A program made the position numbers and the translations under genes. A stretch of 60,000 nt of DNA, from assembly GCA_009746045.1 (NCBI GenBank), contig RPFO01000276.1:658977-718976 (forward strand), read 5' to 3'. The stretch's first letter is position 1, and the number at the start of each line of letters is the position of its first letter. Below are positions 1 to 19,964 of the stretch, in pieces. This DNA comes from Mesostigma viride (Eukaryota > Streptophyta > Mesostigmatophyceae > Mesostigmatales > Mesostigmataceae). Under the pieces are notes generated by a model. The model was not told where the DNA came from. It did not search any database and saw only the letters and a list, made by a program, of their open reading frames with translations.

Positions 1-3000
1 TCTTTCCCTCTTCCCTCTTCCCTCTTTCCCTCTTTCCCTCTTTCCTCTTTCCCTCTTTCCCTCTTTCCCTCTTTCCCTCTTTTCCCTCTTTCCCTCTTTC
101 CCTCTTTCCCTCTTTCCCTCTTTCCCTCTTTCCCTCTTTCCCTCTTTCCCTCTTTCCCTCTTTCCCTCTTTCCCTCTTTCCCTCTTTCCCTCTTTCCCTC
201 TTTCCCTCTTTCCCTCTTTCCCTCTTTCCCTCTTTCCCTCTTTCCCTCTTTCCCTCTTTCCCTCTTTCCCTCTTTCCCTCTTTCCCTCTTTCCCTCTTTC
301 CCTCTTTCCCTCTTTCCCTCTTTCCCTCTTTCCCTCTTTCCCTCTTTCCCTCTTTCCCTCTTTCCCTCTTTCCCTCTTTCCCTCTTTCCCTCTTTCCCTC
401 TTTCCCTCTTTCCCTCTTTCCCTCTTTCCCTCTTTCCCTCTTTCCCTCTTTCCCTCTTTCCCTCTTTCCCTCTTTCCCTCTTTCCCTCTTTCCCTCTTTC
501 CCTCTTTCCCTCTTTCCCTCTTTCCCTCTTTCCCTCTTTCCCTCTTTCCCTTTTCCCTCTTTCCCTCTTTCCCTCTTTCCCTCTTTCCTCTTCCCTCTTT
601 CCCTCTTTCCCTCTTTCCCTCTTTCCCTCTTTCCCTCTTTCCCTCTTTCCCTCTTTCCCTCTTTCCCTCTTTCCCTCTTTCCCTCTTTCCCTCTTTCCCT
701 CTTTCCCTCTTTCCCTCTTTCCCTCTTTCCCTCTTTCCCTCTTTCCCTCTTTCCCTCTTTCCCTCTTTCCCTCTTTCCCTCTTTCCCTCTTTCCCTCTTT
801 CCCTCTTTCCCTCTTCCCTCTTTCCCTCTTTCCCTCTTTCCCTCTTTCCCTCTTTCCCTCTTCCCTCTTCCCTCTTTCCCTCTTTCCCTCTTTCCCTCTT
901 TCCCTCTTTCCCTCTTTCCCTCTTTCCCTCTTTCCTCTTTCCCTCTTTCCCTCTTTCCCTCTTTCCCTCTTTCCCTCTTTCCCTCTTTCCCTCTTTCCTC
1001 TTTCCCTCTTTCCCTCTTCCCTCTTTCCCTCTTTCCCTCTTTCCCTCTTCCCCTCTTTCCCCTTTCCCTCTTTCCCTCTTTCCCTCTTCCCTCTTTCCCT
1101 CTTCCCTCTTTCCCTCTTTCCCTCTTCCCTCTTTCCCTCTTCCCTCTTCCCTCTTTCCCTCTTCCCTCTTCCCCTCTTCCCCTCCCTCTTCCCTCTTCCC
1201 TCTTCCCCTCTTCCCTCTTCCCTCTTCCCTCTTCCCTCTTTCCCTCTTTCCCTCTTTCCCTCTTTCCCTCTTTCCCTCTTTCCCTCTTTCCCTCTTTCCC
1301 TCTTTCCCTCTTTCCCTCTTTCCCTCTTTCCCTCTTTCCCCTCTTTCCCTCTTTCCCTCTTTCCCTCTTTCCCTCTTTCCCTCTTTCCCTCTTTCCCTCT
1401 TCCCTCTTCCCTCTTTCCCTCTTTCCCTCTTTCCCTCTTCCCTCTTTCCCCTCTTTCCCTCTTTCCCTCTTTCTCTTTCCCTCTTTCCCTCTTTCCCTCT
1501 TTCCCTCTTTCCCTCTTTCCCTCTTTCCCTCTTTCCCTCTTTCCCTCTTTCCCTCTTTCCCTCTTTCCCTCTTTCCCTCTTTCCCTCTTTCCCTCTTTCC
1601 CTCTTTCCCTCTTTCCCTCTTTCCCTCTTTCCTCTTTCCCTCTTTCCCTCTTTCCCTCTTTCCCTCTTTCCCTCTTTCCCTCTTTCCCTCTTTCCCTCTT
1701 TCCCTCTTTCCCTCTTTCCCTCTTTCCCTCTTTCCCTCTTTCCCTCTTTCCCTCTTTCCCTCTTTCCCTCTTTCCCTCTTTCCCTCTTTCCCTCTTTCCC
1801 TCTTTCCCTCTTTCCCTCTTTCCCTCTTTCCCTCTTTCCCTCTTTCCCTCTTTCCCTCTTTCCCTCTTTCCCTCTTTCCCTCTTTCCCTCTTTCCCTCTT
1901 TCCCTCTTTCCCTCTTTCCCTCTTTCCCTCTTTCCCTCTTTCCCTCTTTCCCTCTTTCCCTCTTTCCCTCTTTCCCTCTTTCCCTCTTTCCCTCTTTCCC
2001 TCTTTCCCTCTTTCCCTCTTTCCCTCTTTCCCTCTTTCCCTCTTTCCCTCTTTCCCTCTTTCCCTCTTTCCCTCTTTCCCTCTTTCCCTCTTTCCCTCTT
2101 TCCCTCTTTCCCTCTTTCCCTCTTTCCCTCTTTCCCTCTTTCCCTCTTTCCCTCTTTCCCTCTTTCCCTCTTTCCCTCTTTCCCTCTTTCCCTCTTTCCC
2201 TCTTTCCCTCTTTCCCTCTTTCCCTCTTTCCCTCTTTCCCTCTTTCCCTCTTTCCCTCTTTCCCTCTTTCCCTCTTTCCCTCTTTCCCTCTTTCCCTCTT
2301 TCCCTCTTTCCCTCTTTCCCTCTTTCCCTCTTTCCCTCTTTCCCTCTTTCCCTCTTTCCCTCTTTCCCTCTTTCCCTCTTTCCCTCTTTCCCTCTTTCCC
2401 TCTTTCCCTCTTTCCCTCTTTCCCTCTTTCCCTCTTTCCCTCTTTCCCTCTTTCCCTCTTTCCCTCTTTCCCTCTTTCCCTCTTTCCCTCTTTCCCTCTT
2501 TCCCTCTTTCCCTCTTTCCTCTTTCCCTCTTTCCCTCTTTCCCTCTTTCCCTCTTTCCCTCTTTCCCTCTTTCCCTCTTTCCCTTTCCCTCTTTCCCTCT
2601 TTCCCTCTTTCCCTCTTTCCCTCTTTCCCTCTTTCCCTCTTTCCCTCTTTCCCTCTTCCCTCTTCCCTCTTCCCTCTTCCCTCTTCCCCTCTTCCCTCTT
2701 CCCTCTTCCCCTCTTCCCTCTTCCCCTCTTCCCTCTTCCCCCTCTTCCCCTCTTCCCTCTTCCCCTCTTCCCCTCTTCCCTCTTCCCTCTTCCCTCTTCC
2801 CCTCTTCCCTCTTCCCTCTTTCCCTCTTTCCCTCTTTCCTCTTTCCCTCTTTCCCTCTTCCCTCTTCCCTCTTTCCCTCTTTCCCTCTTTCCCTCTTCCC
2901 TCTTCCCTCTTCCCTCTTCCCTCTTCCCCTCTTCCCTCTTCCCCTCTTCCCTCTTCCCCTCTTCCCCTCTTCCCTCTTCCCTCTTCCCTCTTCCCCTCTT

Positions 3001-5540
3001 CCCTCTTCCCTCTTCCCTCTTCCCTCTTCCCCTCTTCCCTCTTCCCTCTTCCCCTCTTCCCTCTTCCCCTTTCCCTCTTTCCCTCTTTCCCCTCTTCCCC
3101 TCTTCCCTCTTCCCCTCTTCCCTCTTCCCCTCTTCCCTCTTCCCTCTTCCCTCTTCCCCTCTTCCCTCTTCCCCTTCCCCTCTTCCCTCTTCCCCTCTTC
3201 CCTCTTCCCCTCTTTCCCTCTTCCCTCTTCCCCTCTTCCCTCTCTTCCCTCTTCCCCTCTTCCCTCTTCCCTCTTTCCCCTCTTCCCCTTTCCCTCTTCC
3301 CCTCTTCCCTCTTCCCTCTTCCCCTCTTCCCTCTTCCCTCTTCCCTCTTCCCCTCTTCCCCTCTTCCCCTTTCCCTCTTCCCCTCTTCCCTCTTTCCCTC
3401 TTCCCTCTTTCCCTCTTTCCCTCTTTCCCTCTTTCCCTCTTCCCTCTTTCCCTCTTTCCCTCTTTCCCTCTTTCCCTCTTTCCCTCTTTCCCTCTTTCCC
3501 TCTTTCCCTCTTTCCCTCTTTCCCTCTTTCCCTCTTTCCCTCTTTCCCTCTTCCCTCTTTCCCTCTTTCCCTCTTTCCCTCTTTCCCTCTTTCCCTCTTT
3601 CCCTCTTTCCCTCTTTCCCTCTTTCCCTCTTTCCCTCTTTCCCTCTTTCCCTCTTTCCCTCTTTCCCTCTTTCCCTCTTTCCCTCTTTCCCTCTTTCCCT
3701 CTTTCCCTCTTCCCTCTTTCCCTCTTTCCCTCTTTCCCTCTTTCCCTCTTTCCCTCTTTCCCTCTTTCCCTCTTTCCCTCTTTCCCTCTTTCCCTCTTTC
3801 CCTCTTTCCCTCTTTCCCTCTTTCCCTCTTTCCTCTTTCCCTCTTTCCCTCTTTCCCTCTTTCCCTCTTTCCCTCTTTCCCTCTTTCCCTCTTTCCCTCT
3901 TTCCCTCTTTCCCTCTTTCCCTCTTTCCCTCTTTCCCTCTTTCCCTCTTTCCCTCTTTCCCTCTTTCCCTCTTTCCCTCTTTCCCTCTTTCCCTCTTCCC
4001 TCTTTCCCTCTTTCCCTCTTTCCCTCTTTCCCTCTTTCCCTCTTTCCCTCTTTCCCTCTTCCCTCTTCCCTCTTCCCTCTTTCCCTCTTTCCCTCTTTCC
4101 CTCTTCCCTCTTCCCTCTTCCCTCTTCCCTCTTCCCTCTTCCCTCTTCCCTCTTCCCCTCTTCCCTCTTCCCTCTTCCCTCTTCCCTCTTCCCCTCTTCC
4201 CTCTTCCCTCTTCCCCTCTTCCCCTCTTCCCTCTTCCCCTCTTTCCCTCTTCCCTCTTCCCTCTTCCCCTCTTCCCCTCTTCCCCTTTCCCTCTTCCCCT
4301 CTTCCCTCTTCCCCTTTCCCCTCTTCCCTCTTCCCTCTTCCCCTCTTCCCCTCTTCCCCTCTTCCCTCTTCCCCTCTTCCCTCTTCCCCTCTTCCCCTCT
4401 TCCCCTCTTCCCCTCTTCCCCTCTTCCCCTCTTCCCCTCTTCCCTCTTCCCCTCTTCCCCTCTTCCCTCTTCCCTCTCTTCCCTCTTCCCCTCTTCCCCT
4501 CTTCCCTCTTCCCCTCTTCCCTCTTCCCCTCTTCCCCTCTTCCCCTCTTCCCCTCTTCCCCTCTTCCCTCTTCCCTCTTCCCTCTTCCCCTCTTCCCTCT
4601 TCCCCTCTTCCCCTCTTCCCCTCTTCCCTCTTCCCTCTTCCCTCTCTTCCCCTCTTCCCCTCTTCCCCTCTTCCCCTCTTCCCCTCTTCCCCTCTTCCCC
4701 TTCCCCCTTCCCCTCTTCCCTCTTCCCTCTTCCCCTCTTCCCCTCTTCCCCTCTTCCCCTCTTCCCCTCTTCCCCTCTTCCCTCTTCCCTCTTCCCCTCT
4801 TCCCCTCTTCCCCTCTTCCCCTCTTCCCCTCTTCCCCTCTTCCCCTCTTCCCCTCTTCCCTCTTCCCCTCTTCCCTCTTCCCCTCTTCCCCTCTTCCCTC
4901 TTCCCCTCTTCCCCTTCCCTCTTCCCTCTTCCCCTCTTCCCCTCTTCCCCTCTTCCCCTCTTCCCTCTTCCCCTCTTCCCCTCTTCCCCTCTTCCCCTCT
5001 TCCCCTCTTCCCCTCTTCCCCTCTTCCCTCTTCCCCTTCCCCTCTTCCCTCTTCCCCTCTTCCCCTCTTCCCTCTTCCCTCTTCCCTCTTCCCCTCTTCC
5101 CTCTTCCCCTTCCCCTCTTCCCCTCTTCCCTCTTCCCCTCTTCCCCTCTTCCCCTCTTCCCTCTTCCCCTCTTCCCCTCTTCCCCTCTTCCCCTCTTCCC
5201 CTCTTCCCCTCTCCCCCTCTCCCCCTCTTCCCCTCTTCCCCTCTTCCCCTCTTCCCCTCGCCCCCTCGCCCCCTCGCCCCTCGCCCCCTCGCCCCTCGCC
5301 CCCTCGCCCCCTCGCCCCTCGCCCCCTCGCCCCTCTCCCTCTCCCCCTCTCCCCTCTCCCCCTCTCCCCCTCTCCCCTCGCCCCCTCGCCCCCTCGCCCC
5401 CTCGCCCCCTCGCCCCCTCGCCCCCTCGCCCCTCTCGCCCCTCTCCCCCTCTCCCCCTCTCTTCCCCTCTTCCCCTCTTCCCCTCTTCCCCTCTTTCCCT
5501 CTTTCCCTCTTTCCCTCTTCCCCTCTTTCCCTCTTTCCTT
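1..5540. repeat. giant polypyrimidine satellite
   Basis: The + strand is only C and T from base 1 to about 5259, then a short block with CCCCTCG units (about 5260-5450), then C/T again. Three unit types dominate in blocks: 8-bp CCCTCTTT (about 1-1000, 1240-2650, 3400-4060), 7-bp CCCTCTT, and 8-bp CCCCTCTT (about 2650-3400 and 4060-5460). The array runs off the left edge, so its full size is unknown. No gene is seen in it. The - strand reads as (AAAGAGGG)n, purine only, which can in principle form triplex DNA. It lies directly upstream of the PGAP6-like gene. Confidence 0.97.
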
Positions 5541-6010
5541 TCCTTCTGTCTGCCTACCTCTGGCCCCCTTTGCTTTCCCGGCTCTCGTCACCCTCCTCCA
5601 ACCTGTTGCCCTCCATACAGGCTCTTCCATTCCTCTTCCTTTATTTTCCTCCCTTCCTCTTCTTCTTTCCTCTTCCTCTGTCCTCTTCCTGTGTCCTCTT
5701 CCTCCTGCCTTCTCCTCCCTGCCCTTCTCCTCCTGCCCTCTTCCTCCTGCCCTCTTCCCCTTTGCATCATCTCTGTGGGACGTCCCCGACGCCCACACTG
5801 TGTGGGTGGCTGCTGGGAGGAGCACCGCACTACGCATGCAGGTGTCCTCTCTCACGGCTCCAGCAGCAGCTGTTTTGATGGTGGTCCCTAATGTGATGGT
5901 GGCGTTGTTATGGTGGTGATCTTACAGCGGACCCTGGCACCCTTGGCCGTCGTTCTCCCTGGGTTCCCCCTAAGCCTGCCCTCTGCTCTGTCCGTATCCC
6001 TGCCTTGTCG

Positions 6011-14466
<8,456 letters not shown>

Positions 14467-15399
14467 GGGCCGGGGCACAGATGGGAGCAGAAGAGTGGGA
14501 GGAGGCTGAGAAAGGTTGCTTCATGGCAAGGCATGGGTGCGGTAGGTTGGTGGGTGGGTGGGAATCGGCCCGCAGCCGTGCATCGCTGAAGCCAGCACTG
14601 GCCGATGGATAGTGATGCACCATTGTAGTCTTGCTGGAGTCGCCTACGGATGCAGGCACACGGCTTGACAGACCCGGCCTGTGCACACGTTGGGAAGCAG
14701 GACCCCGATGCCTACTGGCGTAAGCCAGATGTCACCTGCAAAGTGTGCTATCCTCGTCTTTACCTGGTTTGTTCCAAGCAATTTGTGGAATCTTATGTAG
14801 TGGTATGGGCTCTGCTGCCATGGCAAACGGTTTTATCTCTCCCGCGCAGGATGTGCGCTTGTGTATCTGAAAGTCCTGTGGCTGCAACCGGGCTGGCACA
14901 TGGCAAGTTGAAAATTTTCGCACCCAGCGTTATTGGGACCAGCTTGGTGCACTGCGGGGTAGAAACGGTGGTTGGCCATCTGGGAAGACATGAAGGCGGC
15001 CTGGTGCCAGGAAAGGGGCCACCGAGATGGGTTTCAGGTTATCTACTGCCATGGCCATATGTGAAAGTTCTTTTTTGGCCATGGGCATGCCTGGGTCCAG
15101 GCGCAGGCAGGTTGGCACTCCAGATGGGGGCACAAACAAGTTCCACACAGCATCACCAGGCACGTATGACAAACCTGATAATTGGCATTGGCAAGCTTAG
15201 ATGCAAAGTATGTGTGTCCTTTTTATTAGTTGTTTAATGGGTCAAGTTTAAAGTTTCTTGCGCTGCATGTTTTATTGGCATGACAACCAATTGGATCCTA
15301 CAGGTGATTGGTCATACCAGCACAACCGGGTTATACATGTGAGAACCTGTAATATCAAGCATCCCTCTGTACTAGACGTTATATGTGTCTGACCTGTCC
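14467..15399. other. 3' flank of the PGAP6-like gene, no gene seen
   Basis: Contains the presumed 3' untranslated region. No ORF resembles a protein I know, and no clear polyadenylation signal stands out. The right end grades into retroelement debris. Confidence 0.5.
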
Positions 15400-15690
15400 A
15401 GATCGATGGTGGAGTAGCCAGCCACAGAGTTAGGCAGGATGCTGCCCAACAGCTTGAACCGCTCCCGCCAAATAAGGAACGGTCTAGCAATGGAGGAGAT
15501 AGACGGGTACGGCCGGCCGGTACGTGGTGGGGCCGCGAGCCCAACCGCCCGCCATCGCCTCCATCTTCTGGCTGAAGGCCAGGGTCACCACACGGGCCTC
15601 CATTGCCACGCAGTCTAGCCAGGTCAGGACGTACACGTGTGGGTTCCGAACTTCGAGCGTGGCGCCGGCCATCGTCTGCATGCATTAATT
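15400..15690 (-). mobile_element. LINE reverse-transcriptase fragment
   Basis: On the - strand, the segment TWLDCVAMEARVV followed by FSQKMEAM lines up with TWLDCLGLEARAVGLEISVK of the better preserved LINE at 32.8 kb, which follows the YADD motif. It is frameshifted, short and ends in an ATTAATTAATTAATTAG run on the + strand. A dead fragment. Confidence 0.7.
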
Positions 15691-15767
15691 AATTAATTAG
15701 AAACATAACTCCGTTGGGAGTAAATGTAGCACATATCCCAGAGAAGGGGCATATGGCTTTTAACACA

Positions 15768-15879
15768 GAGGTCCCCAGTTCGATTCCGGTCGGATTCATT
15801 TGCAGATCGCGTTTTCCGCGTTTTCCGCGGCCTGGCACTGAACGCAAAGGTTTTCACCTTTGCGGAGTGTCTGATCAGA
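15768..15879 (+). mobile_element. 5'-truncated structured retroposon with 17-bp target duplication
   Basis: 112-bp copy of the family best seen at 30056-30421 and 31282-31641. It is flanked by perfect 17-bp direct repeats ATATGGCTTTTAACACA at 15751-15767 and 15880-15896. It keeps the B-box-like AGTTCGATTCC and the hairpin GCAAAGGTTTTCACCTTTGC, and ends in TCTGATCAGA. Loss of the 5' part with an intact 3' end and a long target duplication is typical of target-primed reverse transcription. Confidence 0.85.
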
Positions 15880-16339
15880 ATATGGCTTTTAACACATTCT
15901 AAGCTACTCCCTGCAAGGGTGGGAATGTAAACGACACTTGCTCGGGGTGCACAAGGGCACCTGCACCCCCATGATCTATCAAGCTATGCCCAGCAAAGGG
16001 GAGCCTGCCAAATCGGGAGGGAAGATCAACATGGCTAGACAAAAGCTAAGGCATGGCTTCTCAGCAGAGAGTGGCTCTCTGCGTAGTCACAGCATAACTA
16101 AATAATAAAGCTAGGCATCATCTGGTGTGTGGCGCGTCATGGGCACACACGTACATGTCTAATGATGCTCATGAATCAGCTGGTATAGTGCGTGTAGTAG
16201 GCGTGCATGTACAAGGCCACTGTTTAACTGTTCTACACTACTACTGTTGTATGCCCCTAAGCTGGGGCGGCTGGAGTTGCTGGGGCCGCGGTGGTCGAGG
16301 CCGGGGGTCGCGTGCCAGGGCTTGTGGCCGACGTAGATG

Positions 16340-17592
16340 GCCGCCCCCTTAATTCCAGTACACCGGCTGTCCCGCCTTGGTTTGCCGGAGCTGGAGGTAG
16401 GTCGGCCATAGCTCCCGTCGCCGTTGTTGCTGCGCCAGGGTCAAGTCGTCGTCCACGGTGAAGGGAGTGTTCTCGAGCCGCTTGCGGCGTCTGAGAAACG
16501 AAATCTTGTCCGCTGGGCTCTTAAAGATGAGGAGAAGCGGGGGCGCCCCTGCCTTACCCCACGCGCGGGGAAGGCGGTGGGCGGTCACCAAGAAGGCCCA
16601 TGCGATCAAGGATTTTGCTCTCAAACGCACGTGCAAGCTTCACAGAATTCTCGCCTTCCTCCATGTCGAAATTCTTGAGTATGACGTTAAGGCTGCGCTT
16701 GGAGTATGCTGCTGCTGGAGCTGTGCTGCAACGGCGGAGGTGGTGGAGGTGGTGTGTTGCTTAAGCATGTCCGCCCAGGTCTGGGTGGGAGGAGCATTGC
16801 CAGCCGGGCCAGCGAGGGCTGGCTTGGCGGCAATGTCCTTCACCGCCTGGGCGGTGAGGCCTGCGGTGTTTTGCAGGACCTCGATGGCGATTGCATTGTC
16901 CTTGAGGCGCTGGTCGATGTCACGGAGCTGGGCGGTGATGGCGGCGGAGGAGGCGGTGGTGGCGGTGGAGGAGGCGAGGAGGTGGAGGTGGCGGTGGAGA
17001 TGGTGGAGAGGCTCCAGGGGGGGCTCGGCAGTCAGCGTGCTGCCTGGCATGGCCGCCACATCTGCAGCGATGGGGGCCACGTGCTGCTCGAGGGCCTCCT
17101 TAAGGAGTGAGCAGATGGAGGATTCGGTTAAGGTGGTGGTGAGGGGCGTGGGGGGCAAAGCTCCTCGAGGGAGCGGCCAAGGAGGGAGAAAAGGGCGCGT
17201 TGCTGAAGGTGGGGGCGGCCGGCGGCATTGGAGGATGGGGTCGAAGGTGTGGGTGTGCCTCTGGAAAGCATCGGTGAGGCGGCCCTGATGGAAGAGTTGC
17301 TTGCACATTTCAAGAATTAAGCGAGGCGTGCGATCCCCAGAACACCGGTATAGCTCAGGATCTTGTCGGGGTTGAGCTTGTAAAAAAAGCCGGGCTGGCT
17401 GGCGTCAAAGCCGAACGCTTCCCAGCTCGGCTCGGCAGGGCGACTGCGCTTGCCAGTGGGCTCAGGCGACGCTGCGGGCGAGGTGAGCCCGGGGGGCTGG
17501 GCGACCACTAGAGCTTGGCTAGTGGCACCGCTGCCTTCTGGGCCGGTGGGCGAAGCTGCAGCCGCCAGCCGGAGCTGCAGACGTATTTTCAT
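16340..17592 (-). mobile_element. LINE ORF1-like remnant
   Basis: Three - strand reading frames in series (17317-17592, 16640-17308, 16349-16636) look like one broken protein. The N-terminal part has KLNPDKILSYTGVLGIARLA. The middle is proline- and alanine-rich with a likely coiled coil (ITAQLRDIDQRLKDNAIAIE). The C-terminal part has FLRRRKRLENTPFTVDDDLT and RRRELWPTYLQLRQTKAGQP. This order (low-complexity region, coiled coil, basic nucleic-acid-binding tail) fits ORF1 proteins of LINE elements. A second copy of the C-terminal end (PVYW) lies near 37.1 kb. Stops and frameshifts make it inactive as drawn. Confidence 0.6.
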
Positions 17593-17879
17593 TGCCGAGC
17601 GCAGCCGCCAGGCTGCGTTGCGTCGAGGAGCGTTTGCTCGTCATAATATTGCGTGATGGCGTCGGGAAAATATATCAGCGTGCGTCGTAGAAAGACGCCG
17701 TGGTGCATGCTTTGCGTAATAACTGCAGGCTGGTCACAATACTGCGTTACAGCTGTAACCGAAGCTAGTAGCAGATGCGCCTAGAAAAGACGCATCGGTT
17801 GCAAGTGCATGATCTGACTGCATTTGGGGCTCAGACGCAAAAGTTCTGAGCTCCGCCGTCAGCCATGTCCGCCATGTAT

Positions 17880-18213
17880 TCTGATCAGGCACTCCGCAAA
17901 GGTGAAAACCATTTGCGTTCAGTGCCGGGCCGCGGAAAACGCGGAAAAACGCGATCTGCAAATGAATCCGACCGGAATCGAACTGGGGACCTCTCGCACC
18001 AACTTTCGCTGACTATAGGACGGACGTCTCCGGTTACCATGGCATCGCCAACTTACACCTACAGTCATCCGCAAAAGTTCTCCTGTCCGGGGAGTGATGC
18101 AAGCGTTTCGGATTTGGTACTAGATAAATCACTCGAGATCTGTGTGTAGGAGTACTACACACGTGTCTGCACGCGAGACTTGCTCAGTCTCGCAACGTGA
18201 GACGGGCTGAACA
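17880..18213 (-). mobile_element. structured retroposon, - strand copy with target duplication
   Basis: 334-bp reverse-complement copy of the same family, lacking about 40 bases of the 5' end. Direct repeats CGCCATGTAT flank it at 17870-17879 and 18214-18223. Immediately beyond the right repeat begins a fragment of a second family (CAAGGAGACAACCAGCGC), so the site was hit twice. Confidence 0.8.
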
Positions 18214-18223
18214 CGCCATGTAT

Positions 18224-19132
18224 CAAGGAGACAACCAGCGCAGGCCAGAAATCGGGAGAATCCGGACCATGGTAGCTCGAGCCTGCCGTTATCTTGTCCG
18301 CGTGTATTCTGATGCGCGTGTATGCCTCTTATAACGGAGACATGTTCTTAATTATTCATTTTAATTAATGCGCACTGTCGCTGGCTACGTGACAACGCAG
18401 TTTACGTGCTTCCTCAGTCTTCACAGTTGTTTCGATGTTACATTGCTTTCTGATTATTCCAGCCTCGTCGTGAACTCTCTTGTGAAAGCATGAAATGACA
18501 TGAACATTGTACTCTTGAAAGTGGGTGCTAGCACACTCATGCATCTACAGGACTCAAAAAGTATTTGCCTCACTGGTACATCACTAGCTTCAATGGGCGC
18601 CCTCATGAGAAACATTAAAACTGATGAATGAACTGTTTTCATTCGTAAATGCATCAAGCAGCTTTCTGTTTATCAAGGCGACAACCAGCGCAGGCCAGAA
18701 GTTTATGCATAAAATGAGCAACTAACGTACAGTCAGTCACTCCTGCTATTCCCACCAACAATCATAACTGGAACGGTTCCATCGCCTATGATTCCAAGTT
18801 ATCAACCTTCATTGGGTTCCTTCCTAATCACAGCTAGCCACACGAATGGCGTGCCTGCCAGGAAAATGCTTCAATGGACTGTAAGTAATCCACAAATTAT
18901 TGCTGTGCCTTTTGCTGCATCCCGGCAGCACATTGCTAGTGTGGCATGTAGTGTCCATTTTGGTGTGGCAAACCAAAGAGCAGTGGACATCCCACCACTG
19001 CCACAAGTACAAAAGAAAAAAGAAGACAGCATCTCTACATCGTCATGCGCCCAGACCGTCCGCGCAGCAGGTAGCGTGCTTCTGCTGCACTATGCCCCCC
19101 CCTGTGCGCCCCCTAGACCATCAGTGCATGGC
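18224..19132. other. intergenic, retroelement scraps
   Basis: Begins with about 85 bases of the CAAGGAGACAACC repeat family. A 27-base piece of it recurs at 18674-18700, flanked by GTTTAT on both sides. The rest (18310-19132) has no recognisable gene. It includes the 3' flank of the bL17 gene, which ends at 19133. Confidence 0.5.
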
Positions 19133-19880
19133 CTACTCGACCAGCTCGATGACGGACATGGGCGCGTTGTCCCCGCGGCGGGGCAGCGCGCGCACCACGC
19201 GGCAGTAGCCCCCGTTGCGGTCGGCGTAGCGCTTGGGCGCCTCGGTGAAGATGGCGTGGACCAGCTGCTTGTCGTACACCCAGGAGAGCGCCTGCCGCCG
19301 CTCGTGCAGCGAGCCGCCCTTGGCCAGCTGGATGATGTGGTCAACGTGCTTGCGCAGGGCCTTGGCCCTGCAGCACACCAGGGGTAGAGGGAAAGAGGGC
19401 AGGGGGGCCACCACCGCGCAGGGGGAGGGGGGAGGGGGGCACCGCATGGTTCCCCATCAGCGGGCCACACACGCGAGGGGGGTCCATGCATGATAAGCAT
19501 CGGAGGGGTAGAACTGGCTGCACCCGCAGGACATGTGCCGTTCACGCGGCATGCAAATGCGTGTGCAGACAAGCGCGCACACGTGTGTGTATGCAAATAC
19601 GTGTCCGTTTGCAAGCGTGTGGGTGCCTGTGTGCGTATTTGTGAGTGCTGCGCCCCCGTGCAAGCTGTGCCATCCCCCAATCGAGGCAGGCAGGGGCGCA
19701 CTACCCACCGTCCAGACAGGCAGGCGAGGGCCAGCAGGGGAGTGCACCTCCTAGGCAGCAACGTGCGGCGGGCCACACCAGTTCAAAAAAGGCGCAGCAC
19801 ACACGAACAGGCTAAGTGGCGCGGCTACTTCCACAAGGACAACTCACCGTGAGATGCATGCCAGCAGAAACACACACACA

Positions 19881-19964
<84 letters not shown>

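Noticed and set aside
1-5540. Telomere
   Set aside because: Units are CCCTCTTT and variants, not the TTTAGGG or TTTTAGGG repeats of green lineages, and the array is heterogeneous.
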